Of a DNA stretch of 64,000 bases, positions 1 to 12,239 are shown one piece after another. Source of the stretch: Cristatella mucedo (Eukaryota > Bryozoa > Phylactolaemata > Cristatellidae); assembly GCA_009760855.2 (NCBI GenBank), contig WPIO01000012.1, positions 784,501 to 848,500 of the forward strand, in the 5' to 3' direction. The notes below the pieces were generated by a model. The model was not told the DNA's origin. It ran no database searches and was given only the letters and a program-made list of their open reading frames with translations. Both the position numbers and the translations under genes were made by a program. The first letter of the stretch is position 1. Each line of letters opens with the position of its first letter.

Positions 1-600
1 ACTTTATTTTTAGCGACATGCATGATTTTGATTTGACTCATTTGGGCTAAACATCCAAAGAATATAAAGGGTGGCGCTAGGAAGATTAGATAATCTTTCG
101 CATCCCATCTTTTATTGTGAGCTGAACCCAATTAGAATTAAATCGAATATGCGAGTTCTACCGGCTTATATACTGAGGGATACCCGTTATATGCTGAGGT
201 GCAATGCGGGGTTGCGATACAAGATTTATCCTGTCAAAATACAGCAACCTCACCACCTCGTACTACATTGGATTTACTTTGACTATGAACGGTATTTGCA
301 ATGTGAGCTAATCATTTATTTTTACCATATGTCCTTATACCCGCGATTGTCTTTATCTTCTCACGATAGTTGTAAGAATACTTGTATTTTAGCCGATATG
401 TAGCTGCTTAAGGTGCCCAAATGCCGATGGATCCTCAGCGTGAAGCAGACGCGGGTTCGCCTACCTCTGAGCCGAGAGCTAAAGATCGAGGAGGCTTTCT
501 CAGCCGTCTGCTGCTATGGTAAGAGCGCGTTCTTTTCGACGCCTCTTGAGCTATACTTCTTCCATCCACTTTGTCGTTATCGACTTGAAAATTACTTTCA
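1..600. other. 5' flank, nothing recognised
   Basis: AT-rich at first, turning GC-richer after about 400. I see no open frame with recognisable protein similarity, no RNA gene and no repeat shared with the rest of the window. Confidence 0.4.
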
Positions 601-1740
601 CGCAGCCGCGGAACCTGGCTCCCCTAGGACCGACCCGTCAGCACTGGATTTCCGTCCACGGAAATACCAAGGTTCGCCGCTGCCCTCCTTTGCGTAATTC
701 CAAGTGTCGAGAAAAAAGTCGTCTACGCAGACCTCCTTCGCAGCACGCCTGGCGACGTCCGGCGGCGACACAGAAAAATGGCGACGCGGCAATGGATGAA
801 AGCGGGCGCCGTGTAGCGGGCAGGGGCGGAGGGGGGGTTGGGAGGCGCAGGCACGCGCTCTGCGGCCGGTCTCACGCCGTAGACCGTGCGCTCTCAGCAG
901 TGTTTATTTGCGGCCGCAGATGGCAGAAGTAATTGGCGGCCAACGCGGGTCTAGTCGCATCTAATTCCATTGACTCGCATGCACCGCCGATCATTGTCCG
1001 GCTGGCGTACGCAAACATCGCGATAACTTTGGAGTGCCGATCTGGAGTGCATGAGCGCGCGTCACCACCCCCCCTAGCCCCTCTTCGCTCCCGCCGGACC
1101 GCTCGCTCTCCGCTGGCTGCACCACGGCGCTGCAGCCGCCGCGGGCACTGCAAGTAGGCCCGGCCCGGCCCCCACCGGGGGGGGGGGGGGAATCTCGGCG
1201 CTCGATCGGTCGGCGTCCGCTCGCGCGGTGCCTCGGATGCCGAATGCCCAATGAATTGCCGCACTGCCGCAGGCGGCCCCCCCCCGCCCCCTACGGGCCA
1301 CCGGGCACGACGCGTACTCGGAGGCGGCCTGAGGCGTTCTTTAAGTGGCCCGCGTGCAATCAGCCGTGCGGGGGTGGAGAGGACGGAGCCTCGGTGCACT
1401 TGAGCTTGCTCGGTGCACTTACGGGCTTAGCCGAGCGACGGCAACCGACCCCTCGTGGCGGTGGAGGTGGCGTACGTTGGAGCCACAAATCGGGACGCGC
1501 GTCGCGTCGCGTCCGCTCCGCAATGCTTCCTGACGAATCGGGCAGCGAATTTTCGCGCATGCTCAGCTCTGGAGGATCGTGGACGCCCTCTAGCTTTGAG
1601 TTGGACCGCACGCGCGAGTCGGGAAGAGTCGCCGGTCGTAGTTTGATAATGGCGCTTGTTCCGTTCGCTCGGTCCCAAAAATGCCGCCGCCCGGCTGCAG
1701 GACGATGAAATGGGCGAGCAGACGTTAGCCTAACGGGACA
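600..1740. promoter_or_regulatory. GC-rich, CpG-dense block (possible promoter region)
   Basis: This stretch is markedly richer in G, C and CpG than its flanks and has a run of 14 G at 1177-1190. Open frames occur on both strands, as expected by chance in GC-rich DNA, and none resembles a known protein. It lies about 1 kb upstream of the first recognisable exon of the + strand ABC transporter gene, so it may hold that gene's promoter and a short first exon. That role is inference; I see no convincing core promoter motif. Confidence 0.3.
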
Positions 1741-2039
1741 TTTGCCACTAATATGCCGGAAGCTGTCAATAAAAGGGGTTTCCGTTACTTTTTACTTGCA
1801 CAGTGGACCCATGCGATACTAGAGAGCATTCGTAAATGGGATTCAATAGCGGAACTCCGTGCCCGCATTCTAGTTAGGAAGCTCAGGTAGGTTATAAGGT
1901 CAGCGGCGAACGCGTGGGAGACGTCCGTCGGAGCCGTCGTAAATTAATTATGGGAGCGTTCGATCGAAGATGGTAGGAACGCGACCGACGAGCGAGCGTA
2001 ACGCAGGGAGCAGAACGGCGACCTACCTGATGTTTCGCG

Positions 2040-2215
2040 TCGATGCCCTGGGTCTCAGCCTAGGGGTAAGGTGTTAACACTTCAAAACCATGGGTCACCG
2101 GTTCGATTCCTGCGACGGCAAATTCTTCATTGCCCTCTGCAAGCTAAGTGACAGCCGCCGCGGCACTTCTACCACTATACAAATGAGGCTGTTGAATCAA
2201 CGAGCCTCGCTTTGC
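2040..2215 (+). repeat. SINE family II (tRNA-derived), copy 1
   Basis: A tRNA-like head with a B-box-like GGTTCGATTCC is followed by the body shared with other copies here: a stretch like CAAATTCTTCATTGCC, then a (CT)TCTACCACTATACAAA segment, then GAGGCTGTTGAATCAACGAG. The same body recurs at 2222, 24800 and, inverted, at 14080. The head has no cloverleaf good enough to be a functional tRNA. A second copy follows immediately in the same orientation. Confidence 0.7.
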
Positions 2216-2221
2216 TTTTGC

Positions 2222-2400
2222 TTCGCTATCAGTCGGTCGTAGAGGGTACGTAGTCGTACGGTGCTCGAGCTTCACGAGGGTTCGAGTCCTACAGCAGGCA
2301 ATCCTTTGTTGCCCGTGACAGGCGGGATAATAACCGCTAAGGCTCTTCTGCCGCTATATACTCATAAGTGAGGCTGTTTGGTCAGCCAGCCTTTACTTTT
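2222..2400 (+). repeat. SINE family II, copy 2 (tandem to copy 1)
   Basis: Direct neighbour of the previous copy with the same layout: B box GGTTCGAGTCC, then GCAATCCTTTGTTGCC, then GCTCTTCTGCCGCTATATA and GAGGCTGTTTGGTCAGC. The two copies differ enough to be separate insertions rather than a recent duplication. Confidence 0.7.
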
Positions 2401-2782
2401 CGTATACATCGCTGTACGATGCCTTTAGCAACTAACATGGCGGACGTCGACGTTCGAAGCGCTCTGCTCGAAATTAGCCATCTGTCGTGCGTGTGCTTGC
2501 ATTGTTGTTTCAGTTGCCGATTAATAATACGCGCTGCTACCAATGCAAGATACCACCCCCCACTATAGCATGCCCACCAGATCGCGCCCGAAGCCGAGTG
2601 GAGCATGAGGCTAATAATTAAGTCCAGACTGACTGGATTTGGCGCGAACGCGCAAGCATTACAATCGACTCGAGTTGCCTCACGGGTCGAACGCTACTAT
2701 CTCTCAAAGAGTGGCTGGCACGAGAGATGGGAATGTGGGGCCAGTTTCGCTGAGCCGACGCGCAGACGCGTGCTGTCTCCAG

Positions 2783-2921
2783 GTTTTCGTCGGCTCCATT
2801 TCAGGTGGGTAACGGCGCTGCTCAAAACAGGATATAGCAGACCGCTGGAGGAGGGCGATATCTTTCCGCATCTGCTGCCCGAGGAGAGCACGTGCGCTCA
2901 GCTCTCTATCAAGTTGGGAAG
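2783..2921 (+). CDS. ABCC4: ABCC4-like exon 1 (N-terminal cytosolic segment)
   Basis: Encodes residues 1-46. It contains Phe-Arg-Trp-Val-Thr, then a GYSRPLEEGDIF stretch that matches the ABCC N-terminal motif (WxxPLxxxGxxRxLEExDxY) just before TMD1. The acceptor is CTGTCTCCAG and the donor AAG/GTGAGC, ending in phase 2, which joins exactly to the next exon to give Leu-Gly-Arg-Glu-Trp. An alternative acceptor is the TTTCAG ending at 2804. Confidence 0.78.
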
Positions 2922-5900
2922 GTGAGCGTCATCTTTCTCAGCGCCCTCTGCCGGCCTCTTTCAAGCGCCACGTCCTCAAACGAAGAAACGTGCGCATCCT
3001 CTTTTGCGGTCTGTAAGCTGGGCTCGTCGACGGTAATAATTGATGAAACGCAAAGTCTGGGCATGTTTAGCAGTAACATTTTTTTCGATACTTTGCCGAG
3101 CACAACTTCATGGGAATATGCCGAGGCAAAGCGATTCCCGCCCACCGAGTACCAGAGGCTAGCACTAGCGGCTGCTCCAAACGTCAGGCCCAAAGGGACA
3201 CTAAGGTGCTTGCATTTACGCGGGATTTCGTTAAATTGCTTGCCATACAAATAAAAGGCCATGTCTGAGAGTGCAAGTGCGCCTCGTGCTTGGTCGTGCA
3301 GAGTTGGGGTCTGCGGCTGGCTCCCGAGGGCTGACTTCCGGTGCACTTGGTACGAGCTTCTACTTATCGCACGACTAGGACTCTGGCGCCTCGCGGAGGC
3401 ATACACTCAACCGCGAAGAACGACCACCGCTAACATGACAAAATTTTACTCGCGCCATGCATTGCGGTTGCCCCGATGGCTTATATATACTGATGCTGTC
3501 AAGATTAGGTTAAGTATGAGGCCTTGCCTGTAGCCATTAATTATCAAAAAGGCTGAGGGGGCACGGCGGGCTGATGGCCTGCTGCCCCAAATGTTCTCTC
3601 GAGATGGTCCAAGGGGGTAGGGCCCACTATCCTCTTCCCTACTGCTACGGATATCTGTATAATATTATATATTTTCGTGGATTGTCCAGGTTGAAAGCTT
3701 TTTGAGGTATAATTGGTTAGCTTTATCAGCTAGCAATATATAAATCAACTCATCATATCCAGCTTCACCATTTACGATTCCTCTGCCGGGTCGTTAAGCT
3801 GCATCTAATATGTTATCCTGGTCTTTTTCGCTGGACAAAGCAAATATTACTACGTTCAACTTAGAGGCTCGTAAGCAAGTAAGCAAGTAGTAAGTAGGTA
3901 AGCAAGGTAAGCAAGGGTAAGTAAGTAAGAAAGTAAGCAAGTAAGCAAGTAAGCAAGGTGCATCCAAAAATGCGCCCGTCTCAATTGGCTTTCTCACAAG
4001 CGTAGTACCATGACATCTTTCAGACTTGTCGTGCATTGACTGAACCAATTCAAGCGAGTAGTCGATAGTTGGGATATTCGTGTGTGCTTGCTCTTGTTGT
4101 CCACCATTCATCTCCACTTCTGGCTTATTCTTCGAGGCTATTGCCTGCTAGATTTAGGCAGCAGCACTCAATTAATCTAACCGTGCCATTTCTACTGTCG
4201 TGCTCGCAGCGTCGCTTTCATTAAAGAGAGTCCGCCGTTCGGATGCATCCGCCTAAACAGCAACCCAAAGAGTCGAGAGAGAAATTCGTAATACAAGTGG
4301 CGACACTTTGAGCCGTCTGCAGCCGTCTTGCATGGAATCTCTAGCCTCGAGAACGCTGCCAATGGCTGCAGCGAGGCAAGCAGGGCGGCGAAGTCGCCGC
4401 CATTGCGCGCGAGCATTGCTGGCTGCTCTGCTACTTTCGTATAGTGCTTTGTGTTTGTATGGGCTCGATGACACTCTGGGCGGTCCTGACCGTCGAGTTT
4501 CCAGCTCCCCAATTCTCACCAAAGTCGTTACCAAACCTGAGCTGTGTCCGTGTGGCACGTGGCAGCGAGTCACTAGCAAAACTATGTAGGTACGTTTGTT
4601 CAACTGAGAGGAACAAAGGATATCCGGTAAGCCATTGTAAAAGCTAATTAAAACGAAGTGCTAACGAAGGGATTAGGCGATTTTAGTCGTTAAGTCCCGT
4701 GGGATTTTCAAGCGAGATCATTCCAGTGCACATTTGGTGAGCATTAAATAATATTGTGACGTGGGTTGTCTTGTGTCTGGCCGTAGACTTCGAATTAGTT
4801 TACCTAGTAAGGTGAAGGCTACCTCGGTAATATGTGTTGCCTCGGCCACGGCATGGCTCCTTCGTACCTAGCTGAACTGCTGCATCAGTTTCAGCCTGTT
4901 CGCGCCCTCAGGTCCTGTGTGGACAATAAATTAGCTGTTCCATTCCTCCGATTAAAGACCCTTGGCGACAGAAGCTTTAGCTCTGCAGGTCCTAGACTGC
5001 GGAACTCGCTTCCACAATTCTTCCGCAACGACCACTACTCTCCTACTGCCGACTATGGCTCATCCTTTTCAGCAGTCCTGAGGTGCTACTTCCATGCTAC
5101 TCACTACCTCAACTGCTCTCCTGACTCTGCAATTCTTCCCACTTTCCCTTTGTTGCGTGAGACGAAGTCTGTTGGCTACCGAATGCGTACCGAAAGCCGC
5201 TTAGGCTGTGAGTGCACTATAGAAAACTCTCCTGCGTAACGCCCACATAGTCTTTATGACTTTGTGGAGTTACAGAGGGAGATACATTACATTACATTAC
5301 ATTTGTTTGAGCCTGAAGTCCTTAATGAATAGGGAAAGTAGAGAGATGTAGAGAGACAATTGTCTCACTTTTCTTTTGCCCCGAAGACCCGGTGCACAGA
5401 TACTGTACGCTCTCAATTCTTTCAGAGAGTGGGTCAAAGAGCTCTCACGTTGGAGACATGGAGAAAAGCCAAGCCTTTTTGCGGCCCTCCGACGCTGCTA
5501 TGGGCGGCGAGTGCTGGCCATGGGTGGCCTGCTTGTGATGCAGGTAAGCCAAGCTGTCCTGCACGGCTCGAGCCCAAGACGAGCCTTGGCCGCTGGCAGC
5601 CATTAACGGATCTTGAATCCGGCCAGAGGTTCCGCTTGCTTTTAGACCGAGCGAGACCGTTCGCGACCGTGCGGCGCTGCACTGGGTGGGTTCTGAGCGA
5701 CTAACTCGCTCATTGCAGGAGGCGCTGAGAATTGGACAGGCCATCCTCCTGGGAGAGCTGGTCGGTTTCCTCACGGCAGCCAACACACCCACCACGTCGA
5801 CGCTGGCATACGTGTACGCCGGCGCGTTCTGTGCAGCCTATTTTCTCATAACCCTACTAGGTCATCCAGTTTTCCATTCCAACTACATCCTGGGGATGAA

Positions 5901-8900
5901 AATGAGGGTGGCTTGCACGGCTTTGCTGTACAGCAAGGTGAGTGTCGCCTGTTCCCCGCTCTCTTTTAACGGAGAGCCGAATCACGAGTGGTATGTAGCG
6001 CAGACAATGTCATTTTTAAATCTTAATTTTAGCTAGATCTGTACAATGCACGACCGATGTAGTTCCGCCGTCTTATGTTACTTGCCCGAAAAGGGCGAGT
6101 CAGTTTAAATGACTCCGTAAGAAGTGCACTGCCACATGTAAATAAATTTTCAAACGATCTCCAGAGATCTCCGCTTCGAACTATTCAGCTGAGCTACATT
6201 TCTCCTCACTCCTGCAATGCCCTGAAGCATAGCTTGCTTAGACAGGATCGTGCTGTATTCCGCGTCTGTCTGTGGCGAAGTTTTAGAAATATCTTGACGT
6301 CCTTTAAAATCTGCTCTTACACGAAATCTCAGCTGTTCCATTTTCATCGTGGTTATTCCATTAACGGGTGATCTCATAGGAAAAGACCACGTCAAAGTTC
6401 CACCGAGCAGGAAGAGTTGTACCACTAGGCTCTACCCTTCGACTTTCTCTATGACTAGCGGAACGAGGCAAGAACGAGATTTACTCCTCCTTAGAAAATC
6501 CTGGATTAACATATTTTATTATCGGATTGTATATAATATTACTATCCTATCAGCATGCACTGTACACATTTCCTAGATGCCCGACATCCATTGCTATACA
6601 ATTACTTGATTACATTACTTGTCATGGAAGGACGCTGAGTAGTGTTGAATGAAATTAAATAAATTCTTATGATCGCCTGCTAAAATTGCTTTTCATGGGT
6701 GATTGAAAGCAAATGGCTAAGGGTGTATGACCTCAGCATTTTCTTCTCGCCGTACACAATGGCACGAGCTTCTACTAGTAGGGTCTGTAAATAGCCACAC
6801 GGCACGGAAGGCATTCTTTGTGCCGACTTCTTGAGAAGGCGCATCTGAAAAAGCCAGGCCACGTGTCTCCCAAATGATCCTCCTTGTCGCAATGTCTTTT
6901 GTAGGTGCTAAAACTGAGCAGCTACGTTCTGCAGACGACGAGCAAGGAGAGTATCATAAAACTGCTAGCCGAAGAAGCCCAGAAGCTGGATCAGGTAGGG
7001 CACAGGAAGTCCTGCTACATACTAACCATTCGACCAGGCTACCGTTACAGCAAACGCAAATAATAATTATAATAATAATAATACATTTGATATAGTGCCC
7101 CAGGAGAACTTAATCTCTTTCAAAGCACTTTACATCTGCTTCAAAAGAAGCACTATCGAATGGTTAGTGGCAGCATGCTCAGTAACAACAAGCATAACAT
7201 GGTTAGGGGTGACACATCACAGGGTCAGCATCCAAATATGGTTAGCGGTAGCATGCACAGTGTCAGCACGCATAAGCACGTACATGACGAATTATATGGA
7301 CCCACTAAATGCTGTGATAAATAGATGTTTTTAGTTTATTTGTAAATGTGGTCAAGTCAGGGGATGTCGTGATGCAAGTCGGAAGTGAGTTCTAGGCTTT
7401 GGGAGCTTACGACTTAGAGGCACGGTCGCCAAAGGATTTGAGGTTAGTACGAGGTATAGGTGAACGATTAGATTCTGAAAAGCGAGTGATACGCGCAAAG
7501 GGTCTATAAAGAGATTAATTTCTCTGAGGATGCTGCACAAATAAATTATTTTTATTATTATTCAGCACATAGCCACGTAGCCACTAGCCTCTGTTCTGTT
7601 CAGCAGAATATATCGCCTATCGTGGGCGCTGATGCAGACCACGTCGGCCATAGAGCAGTTTAGGTGCTTTACTAACCCACTTTAAGATTTCGGCGACAGA
7701 AATGTCGCTTGCTAGTTAACTAAACTTACATTGGCATTCACTTGAGAAACTTGGAAGGTGGTTCTTTTCTCACATAATTGATACCATCGCCGTGATCACA
7801 TCTTCAGGTGCGAGCTCGTTACCAACTAACAATAAATGGAATACGCAAATGTGGCCAACGTTCTGCCTACTTTTACAAGTGCATGAATGTCAAATAACAA
7901 GAATTGTATCGGATTCTCTATTAAAATGAATTTTTTTTATCTGCAAGCTCCTAGACGCAACACAGCGATACAAAATTCTGACACCGTTTAATTACATGCC
8001 CGCGATTCCTTGGTATACAAGGCGTTTAAAATTTTAAATATAAATATATCTATATAAAAGTATGTGCACATTAAGTTGAAATTGTATAAACTTGGAATCT
8101 GTGTTTATATGGATAAAGATACTGTTTTTACAGCGTCTGGCTGAACCTGTACTGACTAGACACTAAGTTTGAATATTTTATGTTCGCAATCCTTCAAGCT
8201 GGTGACCAGTTTGCGAAAGGATGGCACTTTGCCGCCATCATAACCTCCAATTCGCAATTGACTATGACTGTTGTAGAGCGTGTTTGCTGTCAACTATCTG
8301 TGGCTGGGACCACTGTCAACAGTGGCAGCTTGCCTACTGTTATTTTATTGGCATTCAATTGGCTTCTCGCTTCTCGGAGGGCTGCTGACCTCTATCCTGC
8401 TCGTGCTTCCGGTGCACATCGCCATTAGCAAAACCATATCGCACCTGCGAGCAAAGGCCAACCTGGCGGCCAATACGAGAGTCAAGGTCATAAACGAGGT
8501 GCTGCACAGTATGAGAAGCATCAAAATATACTGTCTGGAGAAGACGTTTCGGAAAATCATCAAAAGGTTACGCAGGTGAGTGATGAGGAAGGCACAATAA
8601 ATGGCTGCCTGCCATTTGCTGCGTTGCTTTAATGGAGCGCTATTCCATTCGGAAGTTTAAGGCCATATAAGCTGCTCAGGGAAACTCCTAAGGATAAAAA
8701 TAGCTGAGTCAAGTAGCAATCTCATTAAGATTTTTATTCTTACAAGATTGGCCCTCGGCTGTCGAATTCACTGTTCACTGTTCGTGTTGGTATCATCTTC
8801 CTGTAGCAGCAGGTCGTGAATCGATTGGCTGAATAGTTACGGAATCAGCAAGAAACTGCAACAATTTCATCTCCTCACTTGCAGCCACGAACTGAGCAAG

Positions 8901-11900
8901 ATTACGTTGTCGCTGATAGGCCGAGCCTCTGCGCTCGCCTATCTGTTCTTCAGCAGCAAGCTGATGGCATTCGCGACCTTCTCGTGCCTGCACCTGCTGG
9001 GACAGTCCTTCACGGTGCAGCAGGTCTGCCTAACGCTGGCGCTACTCGACGTAATTAGGCTCAACATGACCATTATGCTGCCACTGGGGCTGTTTTATGG
9101 ATCCGAGGCCTTGAGCACCATCACAAGCATTCAGGTACGTCCAAAAGCTATAATTATCGATAGGCGGTGGATTGCGCAGCAGCCGCGGCCAGGCATGGAG
9201 TGTGAGCTCCGCGCATAATCGCCTATACCTAGCGGAGCTGACTTCGGGGAAAGGCAGGGCCTTCGGAAGCTCTGCATGATAGTTACAGAGAGTTCTTTAA
9301 ATTGAAAGTGTTTTCACGGTTTTTTCATTTAAAGTGAGAGTCCCTACCTGCCATTCATTCCAAAGCCCGCCCGCAGCCAATCAACTAAGTGGAAGTGCCG
9401 GCCTAGTGCGTTTCTTTTTAAAGAACGGCTTCATTTGCGCGTATCTGCCAATGTGATCTTGCCTTAGCAGCCACTTGCCGGCAAGTCCTGCAAAAGGCAA
9501 AAGAGCGAGGCAACCTTATCGCAGCTAAATCTAATTTAGCAAGGACGAAAGTTCCGAAAGGACCACGGTGTAGAAAAGTCTTGACAAGAGCATAGTTTTT
9601 AAAGGCAATTCTCATCGACACGGCGGCGCCGCGTGCCCTGTCGGCGACCGAATGCCGAGTACTGTCTGCGTCTGCCTCGCAGACGGCGAGCGACGCAACG
9701 ATTTTTTTTAGGAGTTCCTACTCCTCGAGGAGAAAAGTCACGAGGTGTACAGCTCATGGGGCAGCAGCTTGCCCGAGGACGTGCTCATCGAGTTCGACGA
9801 CTTCTCCGCATTTCCATCGTCGGCTGAAAAGGTGAAACTGTATCTCGCACGCATGCGCCTGTTGCTCACACTGTGCCTGCTGCTGCTGCTTGCGGATGTT
9901 ACCGCCAATCATTTGGTAATGCTTTATATGCAGCATCTGTTAAGTGCCTGGAAATAGATTCAGTGCTCCAAGAACGCTATACAAACTTATTATTATCGTA
10001 ATAATAACTATTGTTATAAGTGATGCTCTCTGCACTCGACTCGGCCGGAAAACATGCAGTGGTCACTTAATTATTGCGTTCAGATCAACAGCTACAGTTC
10101 ATGCCGCTTTCCGTCGTTTTCCGTATAAGGCAAGGTAGCTGCTGAGGTGCTAGTCCTACATTATGTCTTACGTTATAGGCTAGTCCTACACTACTTCTAT
10201 GCTCTTGGCTATATAGCGGTGCGTGCTTATGACAGATATGGACCGGCCTTCTGGAAATTTGCTGTATAAAGTTAGCAGAATCATGTGCAGAGACTTCAAA
10301 ATTGTATTAACTTTGTGCAGGAGTATTCTTAGCATCTTCAGTTCCCTCAAATGAAAAAAGAAGAGGTAAAGCCATTGCCAATCGGCTCTAACGTAACTTT
10401 CATCGCTGAAAGAGGAATTACAAGTATAAAGGAGGATATTCAGAGAACACTAGAGGGGTGAAGACTAATTTCCCATGCCGGCAGCCACGTTCGACTCATC
10501 AAAGCCATCCGCCGCTATCATTCATTTGCGATGTCGTAGCTGTACTGACGAAGATTACAATTTAGGCTTTAGTGGGCTTACGATGCTGCTGAGAAATAGC
10601 TAGCCAAAGATTTCGCCTTGGTAAGAGAGAAATGTGAAACTTAACGTGTTAAAGCTAGCTTCCTCCGGTAAATGTGCCTGCTGAGAAACGAGCAATAGCT
10701 GATATTTTCACTCCTTGAGTCCGTGGTATCAAAGCCCGCTTTTGGATGCTGCATATAAGGACTCGTAACCAACTAGGAAATCTCCAGCAGCAGCCCTCAC
10801 CCCGGGTAACTTCGGCTACCAAGTTTATCAAAATACTGTAAATGCTGTTGGCACAACTGTCCGACCTGACAGTCATGACGCTATATAGCAGAGTCTCGCA
10901 GGAAACACGGTCAAATTCGTCCATGCGCGCCACCCAATGGACCGAGCAAGAGCGGTTCGTAAGGGCAGGCGGCGAGTCGCTCTTATGCTAGAGTCTATGA
11001 AGTAAACTCCCCACACCGATACTGGCCAAAGGTGGCGCATACACACAGGCGGCTCCTCGGCTCAGTTTTGACCGCGCACCATATTGTCTAGGAGATTGAG
11101 AATGTATGGCGGCGGCCAGTCACAGCAGTCGATATCCCCTGGGTGCGGCACCGCCAAACGACGACTTGACTTCGCGACTCGATTGCGCGACTCGAAAATT
11201 CTTCTCTTTTTCTTTGCTTTTCGGTCGGTTCGGCGGCACACTCGCCTCGCCGCTGCCGCTCGCTGCGGCGGCGGCGTATCGCAGCAGACTGCACCAGTCC
11301 GGGCTCGTTTTGGCTGCCGATCGCGCCGCTCTGTCCAATTGCTTACGTATTCGCTCTCTCGCGCATCTCAACGAAGTCTCACAAGTAGCCAGCGTTTAGA
11401 GACTGCATGGGGTTCTGCTATCGCTCGACGTCGATTTCTAGAGGCCATGCGGAAATGCTGCCCTACGGAGTTACGAAGCAGGACGTAGATGGCTGGAAGC
11501 CGCGGTAGCGAGTCATCGCTTCGAAATTTCTGAAAGCGACCGTCTCGAGTTATCGCAGTTGCTTGAGGCTACTCTCCGTATCGCCACGATGTCATCATGA
11601 CAAAGACTCGATGATAATAATAATAAAAATAATAAAATTTGCAGCACCATCAGAGAACTGAATCTCTTACTAGGCACTTCACTTATCGTTAATTTGCCGC
11701 CACTCAAGCTACCCCCTGCTGCAAACGTGGATATTGAGCGCAACTGACACTGCAACCGTGTACTGGCCAGCACAAATCGTGCGGTGGAAATGCGTACTTC
11801 AGGCTTGCTCGGACGCGTCGCCTCCGCTGCTGTGTTATAGGCGTCGGTCACGTCGAGCCTCCAGAAGATTAACTTCCTTGTGAACAAAGGGCACCTGGTC

Positions 11901-12190
11901 GTCATCGTCGGTCCGCCGGGCTCTGGCAAGACTCCGCTTCTGATGGCTATACTAGGCGAGATCCCTCGACTTCGCGGCTTCCTGCGAATAAACGGCCGCC
12001 TGAGCTACGCTACGCAGCAGCCCTGGGTATTCCAAGCGACCGTGAAGGACAACATACTTTTCGGCTGCGATTATGACAGAAGTCGCTACAGCAAAGTAAT
12101 AAAATCTTGCGACCTGACCAAGGTAATTAGGGCTTAAGATTTATATCGAATTAATGCATTTTCCCGCCATTTGACCTTTATGTATATAAT

Positions 12191-12239
<49 letters not shown>

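Larger units (their letters stand above)
2922..5425 (+). other. ABCC4-like intron 1
   Basis: Intron of 2.5 kb. It holds a GTAAGCAA-type microsatellite (3870-3957) and a LINE family B fragment (about 4829-5304). The remainder shows nothing recognisable; the frame at 2909-3406 on the - strand has no similarity I know. Confidence 0.6.

Noticed and set aside
872-1399. 175-codon - strand ORF in the GC-rich block
   Set aside because: Overlaps several other open frames on both strands, low complexity, no recognisable domain.
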